From positions 7,254,001 through 7,318,000 of the forward strand of contig NC_046674.1 in NCBI RefSeq assembly GCF_003369915.1: a stretch of 64,000 nucleotides of DNA, in the 5' to 3' direction. Below the pieces are notes generated by a model, which was not told the DNA's origin, ran no database searches, and saw only the letters and a program-made list of their open reading frames with translations. The stretch is from Drosophila miranda (Eukaryota > Arthropoda > Insecta > Diptera > Drosophilidae). Positions 53,313-64,000 of this stretch are shown in pieces. The position numbers and the translations under genes are program-made. The number at the start of each line of letters is the position of its first letter. Positions within the stretch are counted from its first letter, which is position 1.

Positions 53313-53587
53313 GTTGCTGCCTTAGTTTTTTTTTTGTTGTTGCTAAATAATGGTAAATAATAACTTAAATAGAGATGAGAGTTTCTACTGAGTGCGATGT
53401 ATCGAGTGGAAGTGGATGTCCTACGAAAGTGTATCGATATTGGCTAATCGACTATCGACAGTTTATTGATTTTTTCACATCGAGCGCCCTTATAAGTTGT
53501 ATAAAAGTGGAAATAAAAAGGATAAAAAACAGGAAACCCGTACAAATCACACTTCGAGCATTAAAAAAATCCTTCAAGTCTTCAGCA
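53313..53587. promoter_or_regulatory. Bidirectional promoter of Snu23 and VhaM9.7
   Basis: Only 275 bases separate the two divergent start codons. A perfect DRE TATCGATA sits at 53432-53439, near the middle, and further CGATA-like words are close by. No TATA box suits either side, which fits two housekeeping genes. Confidence 0.65.
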
Positions 53588-53845
53588 ATGGGTGCAGCAT
53601 TTTTTCCTGTGCTGTTTTTCACGGCGCTTTGGGGAGCTGTGGGCATTGGAATGCCAATTATGACCCCAAAGGGTCCGCACCAGAATTTGATACGCTGCAT
53701 CCTTATGCTGACGGCCGCCTGCTGCTGGCTCTTCTGGCTGTGCTGCTACATGGCCCAAATGAATCCTCTGATTGGCCCCAAACTAAAGCGTGATGTCGTC
53801 GCCATGATTGGCAGGTCATGGGACATGAAAATCGTCGATGGCTAA
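53588..53845 (+). CDS. VhaM9.7-a: V-type H+-ATPase subunit e (M9.7)
   Basis: Small membrane subunit of the V-ATPase Vo sector. Single coding exon, 85 aa, with two transmembrane helices (FFPVLFFTALWGAVGIGMPI; NLIRCILMLTAACCWLFWLCCYMAQMNP) and the family's conserved PLIGP. The ATG is preceded by CTTCAGCA, so a splice acceptor a few bases upstream is possible, but the frame is unaffected. The choice of the -a paralogue over -b rests on the neighbourhood, and I hold it loosely. Confidence 0.9.
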   Translation: MGAAFFPVLFFTALWGAVGIGMPIMTPKGPHQNLIRCILMLTAACCWLFWLCCYMAQMNPLIGPKLKRDVVAMIGRSWDMKIVDG

Positions 53846-54396
53846 AATGGGTCTCCTCCAGTATCGAGTCAACAGTATTTAAGGTGCAATCCTATCTCAA
53901 GTAAAAAGAATCATGTTGAAAAAGTGTATTTAAATGATGTTGAAAATAAAAATGTAATCTAACTGATTGCGGTAACTATTCAAATATTGGAGTATCGCGC
54001 TCGCTTCAGCATTGCCATGCCAAAGAGAGATGGTCAGAACGAGATAGAGAACGAGAGAGGGCTGGCCAGTGCTGCCATTCTAGCAAACTTCTGGCTATAT
54101 CTAGCATTTTTTAAAGTGGAACCTAGCATTTTTTAGGAATTCAATCAGCTTCTTTAGCCAGATATCTGTTACGTATATAGGGTAAATGTTGCGAAAACTA
54201 CAAGTTGCCTGATGGTAATTAATATTCACAAATAATTGTAATAAAGCGAAAAATACTATTATGTATATTGTATCAAATGAAGGATAGGATAGGATGTTGA
54301 AGTGGAAAATGTTCTTAATTTAACGCTAATTTAAATCACTATAACGACAAAATGTATTACTTTTGGGGTGAATTTAGTCTTAACATAATTTTTAGC

Positions 54397-54654
54397 TTAT
54401 TTATTTTCGGTGTTAGCCATTTTGGCATTTATTTTTTTAAATCTAGCTTGTTTTTCCGCTGAAATTTTGGCTGCACTGGTGCTGGCTGTTGCGCAGACGC
54501 AACTGACTCTCTCTAGTGGATCTCTATCCATCTGGAGACCGCAAGACTGTGATTTTGGGGCCACTGTCTTCAGTTTTCTTTCAGTCACGGACGCGATCAG
54601 TTGTCGTGAAATGCTTATTCTTTTGCTGTGACAAGAATTCCGTGAATATCTCAA
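54397..54654 (-). CDS. Small open frame of uncertain status
   Basis: An 85-residue minus-strand frame opens at 54654 and ends NTENK. A minus-strand AATAAA overlaps the stop, and there is a lysine/alanine-rich C-terminal part (SAAKISAEKQARFKKINAK). I do not recognise it. It could be a lineage-specific small protein or chance. Confidence is low because no conserved motif or clear promoter is visible. Confidence 0.2.
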   Translation of the reverse strand: MRYSRNSCHSKRISISRQLIASVTERKLKTVAPKSQSCGLQMDRDPLERVSCVCATASTSAAKISAEKQARFKKINAKMANTENK

Positions 54655-56654
54655 GCGATAAATGTTAAAGTAGGACCAATTCTATAGCCAAGGGTCTAAG
54701 GGAATCTGTGCAACATTCGTGATTGAGTTTTTAATAAAAATAGCTTGCAGGAATTATTGTTTTCGGACATAGCCGGCATACCATCAAATGGAACCGCACT
54801 TCTTCTGCTGCCTAGGACGATAGTAAATCTTTGTAAGTATTTGCAGCTTTATTAAGTGGAAGATTGCCCAGGACTAGTTGAGATCCCGCACTGCGGACTC
54901 TCCCTAAGACCAAGCAAGCGGAGTGAAGTTCATAAACTAGTTAGACACATGCATTAAACCAGAAAAAGTAGTTGAAGGTACAAAACTGGTTACATTACTC
55001 AAAACGAAGTCTTCCCCGCGGCCAAACCAAACCAAACTTCACCAATGCCGTAGTGTAAGAAGTAGAAAACGATGAAATGTACAAAGGCCCACGGGCAAGA
55101 GCAATAATCGCGCACAAACGAGCTGGCGAAGCTCAAAAATTATGGATGTTAAAATGAAAATGGCAATAAAAGGGGCCCCAAACACAGAAACAGGCCCAGA
55201 CCCAGACCTGGGACCCCCGGGTAAGGCAGGGAGCCAGGGAACTGTTGTAGTAACCAAAACCAGTTGAAATACCATTTTACACAATGCAGACAGACAATAA
55301 AAGAAATTAGAAATTAAGATTCCACCCGAAAAAAGGGCGGCAAAAAGCAAAGAGCCAAAGAGCACCTACGTCGTTCGCTACTGGCACCAAAAACCCCAAT
55401 AAAAGTGTAAAGAACGACAAAACAAAAGAGTGTGCGCTGTACAGGTGAATGTCCAGAGAACTGAAACAAAAGCCGGAGAACGTTTTGTTGTCCGCTTTGG
55501 TCGGTTGCTGGTTCTTTATATGTCGCTAACCGCGCAATTACCACGTTTATGAACTGGGCCAATTGACAGTTCGGACCCGTTGGCCACAGAGCCAGCCAGA
55601 GCCAGAGCCAGAGAACACCATCATTATGTGATCCCACAAACGGCGATGAGTGGGTCTTGTCGTCTCCCATGATGACGGAAGATTGCTGTACTCCTATCTC
55701 AAGATCTAAGCGTTTTGCCTCCGGAAATTGATTTTTGCTGTGTGTGGCTAACGTTTACTGTTCGTGTTCTATTCACTGACAGGAAGAAGCTGTTGTGTTT
55801 GACCCAATTTTTAGGCGAGGCTTCATAATAACCGACAATTTACGCAAATTCACTCCGTCCTACTGCTCCTCCTCCTCCTCCTGACTCATTGATAACTGCT
55901 GCAGTCTGCCGGTGAAAGTCCCAAAACACTCCGAAGCTGAGCCAAATGACTCAGACAGACTGGAGAGCGACAAACCACAGAGTAGCCTCGGACAAGGCAA
56001 AGACAGGTTGCCAAATCCTAGACGCCGAAAACACACCCATATCTGTATGTCTCTCCTGTCTGTCTATCTGTCACCAAAGTATTTCTTTTTTTTTTTTTTT
56101 GGTTTTTCCTCTGGCTGGTTTTGGGTTTGGATAATTTTCACCTGAAATTAATTTCACTGAGGCAATGAAAATTTTCATTTTTTCGTGTGTCGGAAGTGGA
56201 TCAAAAACAGAAAGACAGAAAAACAGACAGACAGAGGCCCGGCCCGAGAGACCAGAGAAATAGAAATGCGAAAAACCAGATTCAGATTGAAAAATTATGT
56301 ACATTTTTACGAGCATTGCTTCGGTGTGCGTTTATTTTGATTTCGTTTTCGTTGTCTTGTCTCAAATTATTCATTTACGAGTTAATGAAACACTTTCGCT
56401 CGTTAAGAGGCTGTCCCGGAATCCCAGGCCGAACCCAGATCTTGGGCCGTCTTTGATCCCCCGCCACCGTTAGCGGTTTGATCGGGGGCCGGGCGTGGGA
56501 TTCTCTGGCCATGCCCAAAACTGTTGAGAATCGCAAATTGGTCAAGAAAACCGAACCTCATCATCATGAAGATATGCTAGCCTGGCCCAAATTGGCAGCT
56601 TTGCTGATCATCTGTGCCGCACGATTCTCGGACGGCGGCAAACAACTCAAAATG

Positions 56655-56755
56655 ACAGAGACAGACACAGACACAGAAACGCAGACGGAATCAGAGACGG
56701 AGTTGGATTTGGAGTCGGAGACGGAGTCGGAGTCGGAGAGGGAGACAGAGATAGA
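56655..56755. repeat. Hexamer-type purine-rich repeat (GACACA/GAGTCG)
   Basis: Imperfect hexamers shift from GACACA to GAGTCGGAGACG along the tract. It is open in several frames but with low-complexity peptides only. Confidence 0.7.
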
Positions 56756-59510
56756 GACTCTGGCTGAGCGATCAGATTGATCTCTGCAGCTGGCTCGGTC
56801 TTTGGCCTGGCCTCCGTGCCGGGGCGAAATAGAACATAACGCTAAGCTGCGACTAAATTGCATTCAAATGATGTAAAATCGCCTCTAATGGGCTGATCTT
56901 TTGTTTCGCCTGTCGGGCCGAGGCACCACTCCGTCGTGTGGAGTGGAGAGTGAAGAGTGGAGAGGAAAGCGACCTCAAATGCAAGAGTTCGTTGCGGTAA
57001 AGAAAATGCACTGGATTGGATTGGATTGGATGGATGGATGGAAAACATTTCCCCACACAGGCAGAGCAAAATGAAATACAGTCGTCCCATGCCGGAGAAT
57101 GGGATGGGGGATGTGCGTGCCGCGCATGCGGAATCGCGGCACTAATTGCAATTCGGGTTCTTATCTTCTGAGTGCGTCGATGCATACTAAGAGGAAGCGG
57201 ACACAGCCATGGCGACATTTGCATTAGGCATGGACTCGCGCTAAATGGAGTTATCTGGAACTGGTTGTGTGTTTTCCCCAATTCCTTAAACCATTCAATT
57301 GGGGAGTCATAAATTTGAATTTCGATTAGAAGAATCCGATAATTATCGATATTAACACTTGATTAACGAGCTGAACAGTTCTATCAGTGCACTACTAAAG
57401 GAAATTAGATTCTTCAAGTTATGAAGAAAACGTTCCCTTCCTTCAATTAAGATATACATGTCTTACAAACGTTTTCCAGCTTCGCTGACAAGTCACCCCC
57501 CAAGCATTTAGCACTGTTGTTAATACTGTTACCTCAGCCTAACGGTTTTCACTCCCTGACTTTACACTTTTCAGCCTTTTCATGGCACTCATTCTCGATG
57601 GTCTCGGTAGGGGCAGGGGCAGGGGCAGGGGCATTGGCAGGGCGCCCTAACCAATACGTCAACCTGTTATGCTGGAATTATAGCCAGCCTGGAGAGTGTG
57701 GAATGGGGAGGTACTAGATACAGTGAGTAATCAAGTTCCCGAATTATGCTCGAGAGAGCACACGCACACACACACACATGAAGGGTCTCGGTGGGGAGTG
57801 TGTGGGAAAGAGCGGAGGAGCATCGGCAGATTTGTTGGTTTTTAATTAGTTTGTTCGTCGGTTAAAGAGTAACGGTGAATGCTTTTAATGACTCTGCGCT
57901 CTTCGCTCTCCACTCTCCCAGCCTAGTGAGCATTCGCGTGTCGTTCCCTAAGCTTAGCCCCGGTTCCTCAGAGGTTGCGATACTCTCCATCCACCATCCT
58001 CTCTCCGCCTATCTTCAGTTCTGTGTTATTGTTAATGTTATGCCAGTGGTTCTTTCTTGTCAACTTTTCCCCTCCGTTTGTCGTAAAAATGAAATGCACT
58101 TTTAGTTCCGCACAAATCGTAATGGAGAGGCAGAGGAAGAGAGGGAGAGGATTAGAGGAGTGACGCATTATATTACTCGGTGTACATTTGTATTCCGTAT
58201 TGTTCTTCTCCTTCTCTTCTTTCCGACCAACAATGTTGTTCTGCTCCAGTAAAAGGCCTCCGCAGCGCCGTTAGAGCGATTATGAAACTGCAAATGTTGC
58301 ACAGATTGCTCTCCACGCATACATATTCATCGCTCTGTGGCTATAAAACAATTAATTCATTACACAATTAGTGGAACACGTTACTTATTAAAGGCCTGGC
58401 AACCATTGTGCAATCGCAATTGCACCCACCTACCTGTTGCGTACAGAGCCACAGAGCTGTATTCGCCTTGGGTATCGGTATCAGTATCGTTCATCAATTT
58501 TCTCTTACTTGTCGTTAGAGCTTATCGGTTTCGTTTCTTTTTGGCCAGAGGAGGATTGCATAAATTTGCACATTCCACAATGTGTTCCCTTAACAATTAT
58601 GACATCTAGCAACAGTCAAAGAGCTAGCGGTATCCGAATTTTATAATGAAGCCAACAGAAAATACATGTCTGGTCTGCCAATTTGCCATCACTTTCAAAA
58701 TTAGACGACAACAAAATACCCAAATAAATAAACACGAATACGAATACGAATATTTCCCCTTTTGATGGGGTTGGACTGCATTGTTCGGATGATTCAATTT
58801 TCGATTTTCTAGTTTGAAATGAACTTTCCATTTCGGTGCTTTCTGATAAGCATCCCATTGACATCGGTGCCACTGCTATAGAGCTGCCCCTGCCTCTTAC
58901 ACACACCTGTCACTTTTCACTTTCTTCGTGGCCTCGACACTTTGTCGGCGGCTATTATTATTGAAAGTGGTCGTGGATCTGGATGTGGATGTGGATGACT
59001 CTTCTTAATCTGGCCAAAAATCGCTCGCCTGCGGTCCGGGGGAATGCCAACGCGCATTCGGACACAATAGATATGACTATGGATATATCTGTTCATTTTG
59101 GGTTTATTTTTGTACGGCAAACGGGTTAATGGCCGGTCGGCCGACTTCCGTTAGACGACGCCCGTGAATGGTAGACATTTTTGCAGCCACTGTCCAGCTC
59201 AAATTCTCATCAATCATTCTTTGACTCTTTTTCGTCGATCTGTCCGTCCGTCTGTCTGTCTGTCTGTCTGCCTGTCTCTCGTTTCGTTGCAATGCCTTGA
59301 ACAATTTCACCGATAGAGAAAATCGGCTAATGCGAGAAATTTAATCAACTTATGCGTGGACGACGACGTCTTAATACTTAACGTTAAAAAAAGCACTCTG
59401 CAAGTGAGTGTGTGCCAGCATTATTTTTGTCTTTTATTTTATTATTTTTGTTAACTTTTTTTTTCACGCGGCTCAGACGTAAGTCAATTTATTCTTTCTT
59501 TCTCCGTTCG

Positions 59511-59533
59511 AACACACACACACACACACACAC
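59511..59533. repeat. (CA)n microsatellite
   Basis: About eleven CA dinucleotides in non-coding DNA. Confidence 0.9.
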
Positions 59534-59775
59534 AAACAAAGAGGAGAGGGAGAGAGGAGTACTCGTACCAGTTACCAGTTTTGGTTTTGGCTTTTGGCGG
59601 CCTGTCTCGCTCTCCGCTCCCCATAGCGGCTGCGCGCATGCGCATCTAGGTCAAGCGCTGATGGGATGCCTATGGCTCTGGCGATGGCTTGGCTATGGCT
59701 ATGGCTCCCCAAGCGTTCTAACTGTCATGGGAGCAGTAGGGTACGTACTACGTACTACTACAACGTACTGGAAGA

Positions 59776-59778
<3 letters not shown>

Positions 59779-59806
<28 letters not shown>
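59779..59806. repeat. (CT)n microsatellite
   Basis: About fourteen uninterrupted CT dinucleotides; potential GAGA-factor sites on the opposite strand. Confidence 0.9.
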
Positions 59807-59808
<2 letters not shown>

Positions 59809-61412
59809 CACAATACACGTGTGCCTTGTCTTGGTATCTAATTGTGCTTGTTCTTTTCTTCAATTTGGAGTCTTTTTCTGGTACTTGGAGTCCGCTTTTT
59901 GGCGGTATTTTTATTAGGCAAATGTGTTTCCGTTCCATTTCAGTGGTAGTGGGAAGTGGCTGGCAGCAGATACGACAGAATGGAATGATGGAGTTTGCCA
60001 CGGGAAGAACCATCTGAAAGATACTATTACAAACGATCAATGGAGATCTCCAAGTCCCTAGGAATAAGCTAAGACACACACTAGGGTTCCAAGTAAACTT
60101 TGAAATGGGGAATACGATAATAGAGACCCCCATATTGGGAGCCCTATCGGTTCCACTTATTATATTATTTATTTTCAATATTTTCAATACTCGTCCATTG
60201 ATTAGTTTCTCTTCTCGCAGAAACAAAACACCCAAGCGCAGACCTCGACCCAGACCCAGACCCAGACCATCATCAAGAAATTCCAAAAATAACAGAACTT
60301 TTACTTTTGGTAGTTCGCAGTCAACAGTTTGCAGACGAGACTTTGAGAGCTTCGAGCGCCTTGGGGCCTTGGGACTTTGGGGGGCCCCATCGCTAACGAT
60401 GGCTTCCCGCACCGAAACTATTTTTACCCCAACCCAACGTTTTCTCCTCTGAACTCTGCTTTGATTGCACATGTACTACATTGTGGCATTACGAGCATTA
60501 ATACGCGTGTATCGTACATGTGTATATGACGGTGGAACAAGCGGAGTCAGGCATCGTCTTAACCATCTCCATCTCCATCTCCATGGGCATCGCCATTCCC
60601 GCTGAACCGAAGAACTGGTTTCTGGGTACCACTTCGGCGTGGTGTGGGCTGATCCGATGGCTGGTTCGTTCTTCGAGATGTTATTGTGGCTCTGCCTGAC
60701 GGCGGACGGCAGGCGGAAGGCGGCAGAGAGTGCAAGGTGGAAAATAAGTGAAAATTCCGAATTTGTAGGGCTCAGCCAGCAAGCGTATCAAAGTGTCAGG
60801 GAATTCTCTAATTAAATCTTATTTTTATTATTTTTTGTTTTGTTGTGGGACAGCGCTTTCGCTTTTTATGACTGGTCACCTGAGAGGTCTTCGCTGTTCC
60901 CCTAACAGAGTGGTATGCCAATTAATTATGGAATTTATATCATGCTACATTCCTTCATTAAGAGATTTCAAAGCGGGTGGGGGGTCTCGGGAGATGGAAA
61001 TGAAAACGTTTCTGCGAGGACTTTGAGAGAGGCTGGGTTCGAGCTCGAGTTCGGGAAATGCAAATGGAAACCGGTTAGAGACTCTTTCGTTGTTCTTTTC
61101 CTTTGCGAAAAGTGAGAATTTTCGTTTGGCTAATGGGATGGCCAAACAGGATTAGCCGGTTCCTAGGCATGCTGGCCCATTAGCATTAGCGAGCATTTTC
61201 ACGGAGAGAGAACGGGCCCGAACGAGCCCGAACGAGCCAGCTCACTCGCACTCAGAGTGGGCTCAAAAGAAAGCAAATCCGATCCCCCCCACAAAAGTCC
61301 AACGAAAGTGAAGCATCAATAAAAACATAATGTAATCCCGACTTACTTTGTTATTATCTTTCAGAACCCCCGATCAGCGATTAGATCACCTTCAACGCGT
61401 AACGGCACAGAC

Positions 61413-64000
61413 ATGGACACGGTCTATGGGACAAAGAAATACTTCCAGAGTCTATCGGGTGTGAGTGATATATACAGAGCGCAGACGACATGTCGGCAAA
61501 TGGTGAGTCGTTTATCACTGGCCACACAAAGGGGGGATTACTGTTATAGTAGAACCCAACTCTTGGGAATATAATTAACATACCGCGGGGGAATTTGGGT
61601 CTCGCCTGAATAGAGGAGGCCTGTCCATTTATCGCGATCAGAATCTCTTTTGTAAATAGAAATGTTACATCAACTGAGGGTTTTCTTTTGGATCCACTCA
61701 ACAAAGAACGCAGCATGCATATTTATTGTTTGTTTGGGATCTGGAGTTGGCTCGGGCTGTTTGCATTCCTCATTCCTCCGATTCCTCCGATCCCCATTCT
61801 CCATTCTCTCGTTTCCCATTCCCCATCATCAGCTGCCAGACTAGCGACTAGCGACTAGCCTGGCATACTCGTAGCATAGGTAACCAGCGAGCCAAGCACG
61901 AGAAGAACAACGTTCTAAAAGGTGAATGACTTTCTCTGCCAGAAGCAGCCACGAAAGAGGAGGCACAGAGACAAAGAGAGAGAGAAGAAAACGCAATGAA
62001 AAGAGCCAAGACGAGAAGTTGGCCAAAAGAGAACGCGGTGCGTTCTGGGGGAAGGGTAGAAGGCAACTCAGGAAGTGCCCTGCAGCTAATGAATGTTAAA
62101 TGGTAATCAAGAAACAATCAGACTCTCCCCGAGAGGTGCCTAGAACTATGCGGATGGGTGTCGCACTCCCATCGGACTCCCATCCCAGCGCTCCCAGTGC
62201 TCCCAGTGCAATGACTTGTGTTCCCAGGCCAGGCTAATTAAATGCACCCGATCGTAGCAACGGACCTTAACAAATCATGACAAGTGTCGTGTCGGTGAGA
62301 GGTTTGCGGTTCGACCGATTGCTGAAAATGAGTGCCAAGTGGGCCCGTTAGAAGTGCTTAGAATGCGCGGATTCACTTCCGAGAATGAGATCTCAGACTA
62401 GCAGCACAGCAGATTGGCTGCTGTGTGGCTCTGTGACCCAAGAAAGAAAGTCGCCAAAGGGCCGAGAAAGTTGTCTCCCGTCTCCGGATAATTATCTAAT
62501 TAGTAGCTATCGGGATCAATTGGCAATGGGCCGTCTGGGTGGCAGTGGCGGTGGCGGTGGCTGGCATGCTTTTGAAACACACTTACACCTTCCACTCCGA
62601 TCTCCAATCTTCGCAGAGCACGGACTACACTTACCAGAACACTCTGGGGCGCAGATCCCAGCTGGGGGCCTACTACCATATGAACAAGCAGCCCTCGTAC
62701 ACGAACGATCATAGCATCAACAGCCAGTACGGGTACAATACGTGGGGCATCTGGCGCGATGGCCGGAACATTGCCCCGTCCACGTTCTCGGCCAAGACGC
62801 AGACGCAGTATCCAAAGAATCGCTCCTTCTCCATTATCCTGACCACGGCCGCTTTTATAGTCCTCCTGGCGGTGATCTCCATTGCGGGTCTTGCTTTCTA
62901 CTTCAGCTCCATCAAGGCCACCCTTGAAGATCGTAAGTGTGCACCCATTCTCCGCAATGGTAGTGGGATGTTTCTCATAAATCCTCTTTCTCATTCCACA
63001 GCAATCATGGGCTTTGAGGGCTCCTTCCGCATTGCCAAGGGGGATCTGTACTCGACGGGCCTCAAGTACAACCACACCACGACCTACAAGCAGAAGATTG
63101 ACTTTTACAAGCGCTTTGTGGAGCGATCCCTCACGGACAATGGCCTGCAGCCGCTGCGCACCGATGTCTGGGGATTCGGCGATGGTCCTCTGATCAAGGT
63201 CTCTTTCCGCCTGTTCCTCGACGTTCGCAAACTTCCGCAGTATGTACCCATCTCCCAATCCTCCGCTTTGTGGGTTTGACCCCTCTTCGATCTCTGCAGG
63301 AATATACTGAGCGTGGAGGAGTACATCAAGGAGTCTCTGTTCCTGGAGACAGCGGCCACCAAGTCACTCTATCGCTCGCTCCGCCTGGACACGGAGTCTG
63401 TGGAGATCAAGCGGATCATGGACGAGCAAGTAGTGCGATCAGCGGCAATCTTAAAGGAGGCTGTAAGCAGGCGATAGCCCACCATCTTCCCCTGTTCTCC
63501 ACTAACCCTCTTGTTTGCTTTGCAGCAAACGGTGCCCACTAGTCAGACCCAGCTGGAGAAACGGCTCATGAAGAAGGGAACGCCTGCCCCGGCGGTGCAC
63601 CCAAAGCCACCGGGCAACAACAACAGCAACACCACTCCCAAGCCCCGGAACCCGCTCGTTCGCAACCACTCCGCCGACGAGGAGCCGGAAATCGATGTTG
63701 AGAATGCGCCCGTCATTCAGGGCTCCTTCGAGGGATCCTTCGAGATAACCAAAACGGATGCGGACATTGCCCGCAAGAAGATCCCCCCCACCCGGGCCTA
63801 CCAGAGCAGCAGCAGTCTGCCTCCTAAATCGATAGCGGTGACGCCCTACTCCCTGCGGGTAAAGCCCAAGAAGCCAGGCATTGAGAAGCTCACGACGATT
63901 GTGCCCCAGCAGCAGCAGCCTTCCCTGCCCCCTGCCACCACTACCAGAGCCACCACCAAGACGACTAGGAGGCCAGCAACAACAAGCACAAAGAGAACCA
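61413..64000 (+). CDS. Single-pass membrane protein with SEA-like domain, 5' part
   Basis: Exons 61413-61460 (16 codons), 62617-62932, 63002-63239, 63300-63462 and 63526 onward to the window end; all phases agree, and the gene continues to the right. The N-terminus is cytoplasmic, about 85 residues, rich in Tyr/Asn/Gln (YTYQNTLGRRSQLGAYYH). One membrane helix follows at about residues 87-112 (FSIILTTAAFIVLLAVISIA). The next segment has SEA-domain features (IMGFEGSFRIAKGD, then YKQKIDFYKRFVERSLTD, then VSFRLFLDVRKL). A long Pro/Thr/Lys-rich stalk has a second GSFEGSFEITK motif. This is a type II topology. Family members include membrane mucins and serine proteases, but no further domain is visible here, so I give no function. 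An acceptor at 61363 shows that a separate 5' UTR exon exists. Confidence 0.8.
61461..62616 (+). other. First visible intron of the SEA-domain gene
   Basis: 1156 bases between a GTGAGT donor (61461) and a CGCAG acceptor (62616), with phase-0 exons on both sides. No nested gene is apparent. Confidence 0.75.

Larger units (their letters stand above)
53846..61412. other. Long non-coding region upstream of the SEA-domain gene
   Basis: About 7.5 kb without a convincing gene; possible upstream exons and enhancers of the gene starting at 61413. It includes an AATAAA for VhaM9.7 (about 53946) and a direct repeat of CTAGCATTTTTTA (54108 and 54124). A GACACA/GAGTCG low-complexity block lies at about 56655-56755, with a DRE at 57344-57351 and GGGGCA repeats at 57610-57634. 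Further on are TGTC repeats (59239-59278), (CA)n (59511-59533) and (CT)n (59779-59806). Confidence 0.5.

Noticed and set aside
59699-60472. 257-codon minus-strand frame
   Set aside because: Contains an Arg-Glu run from the CT microsatellite and a Leu-Gly run from a hexamer repeat; no conserved feature or splice structure.
62500-63258. 252-codon frame antisense to the SEA-domain gene
   Set aside because: Runs across exons and introns of the well-supported + gene; it is its shadow.

Overview
The window is insect nuclear DNA, almost certainly Drosophila. It has short GT-AG introns, promoters carrying TATA/Inr, DRE, Ohler motif 1 and motif 6 sequences, and CA/CT/ATGT microsatellites. Its gene set is the one I associate with polytene region 64A-64B of D. 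melanogaster (Muller element D): an RR-2 cuticle protein, ImpL2, SQOR, pavarotti and archipelago. The sequence differs clearly from melanogaster. A Sophophora species such as one of the obscura group is a reasonable guess, but the sequence does not prove it.

Layout: 1-8.8 kb holds the 3' half of a neurobeachin-like (NBEAL) BEACH-WD40 gene on +, with a complete RR-2 cuticle gene (Cpr64Ad-like) nested in one of its introns. 8.8-11.5 kb contains convergent 3' UTRs. 11.5-12.5 kb is the coding part of ImpL2 (-), followed by about 13 kb of non-coding DNA with two TATA promoters and a candidate distal 5' exon for ImpL2. 25.9-28.0 kb is sulfide:quinone oxidoreductase (+), with a GC-AG intron. 30.1-33.1 kb is the kinesin-6 pavarotti (+). 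34.9-39.6 kb is the Fbw7 orthologue archipelago (-). 42.5-43.7 kb is an SLC66A3-type PQ-loop protein (+), tail to tail with an NFXL1-like zinc-finger/membrane protein (43.8-46.8 kb, -). 47.2-50.0 kb is an unrecognised, frame-disrupted, repeat-rich gene with traces of a P/THAP-type transposase core. 50.5-52.3 kb is ABHD16A (+). 52.7-53.3 kb is Snu23/ZMAT2 (-), head to head with a V-ATPase e subunit gene (53.6-53.8 kb, +). 54-61 kb is mostly non-coding. From 61.4 kb to the end is the 5' part of a single-pass membrane protein with a SEA-like domain.

Most genes are independent housekeeping or developmental genes; no operon logic applies. Shared promoters (Snu23/VhaM9.7), overlapping 3' ends (SLC66A3/NFXL1) and gene nesting (cuticle gene inside NBEAL) are the main architectural links. 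Exon boundaries of the conserved genes were placed by hand, and the reading phase was checked across each junction. All conserved genes are intact, so the several frame breaks in the 47-50 kb gene stand out. That locus is the best candidate for something undescribed: a lineage-specific gene built from a transposase relic plus expanding peptide repeats.
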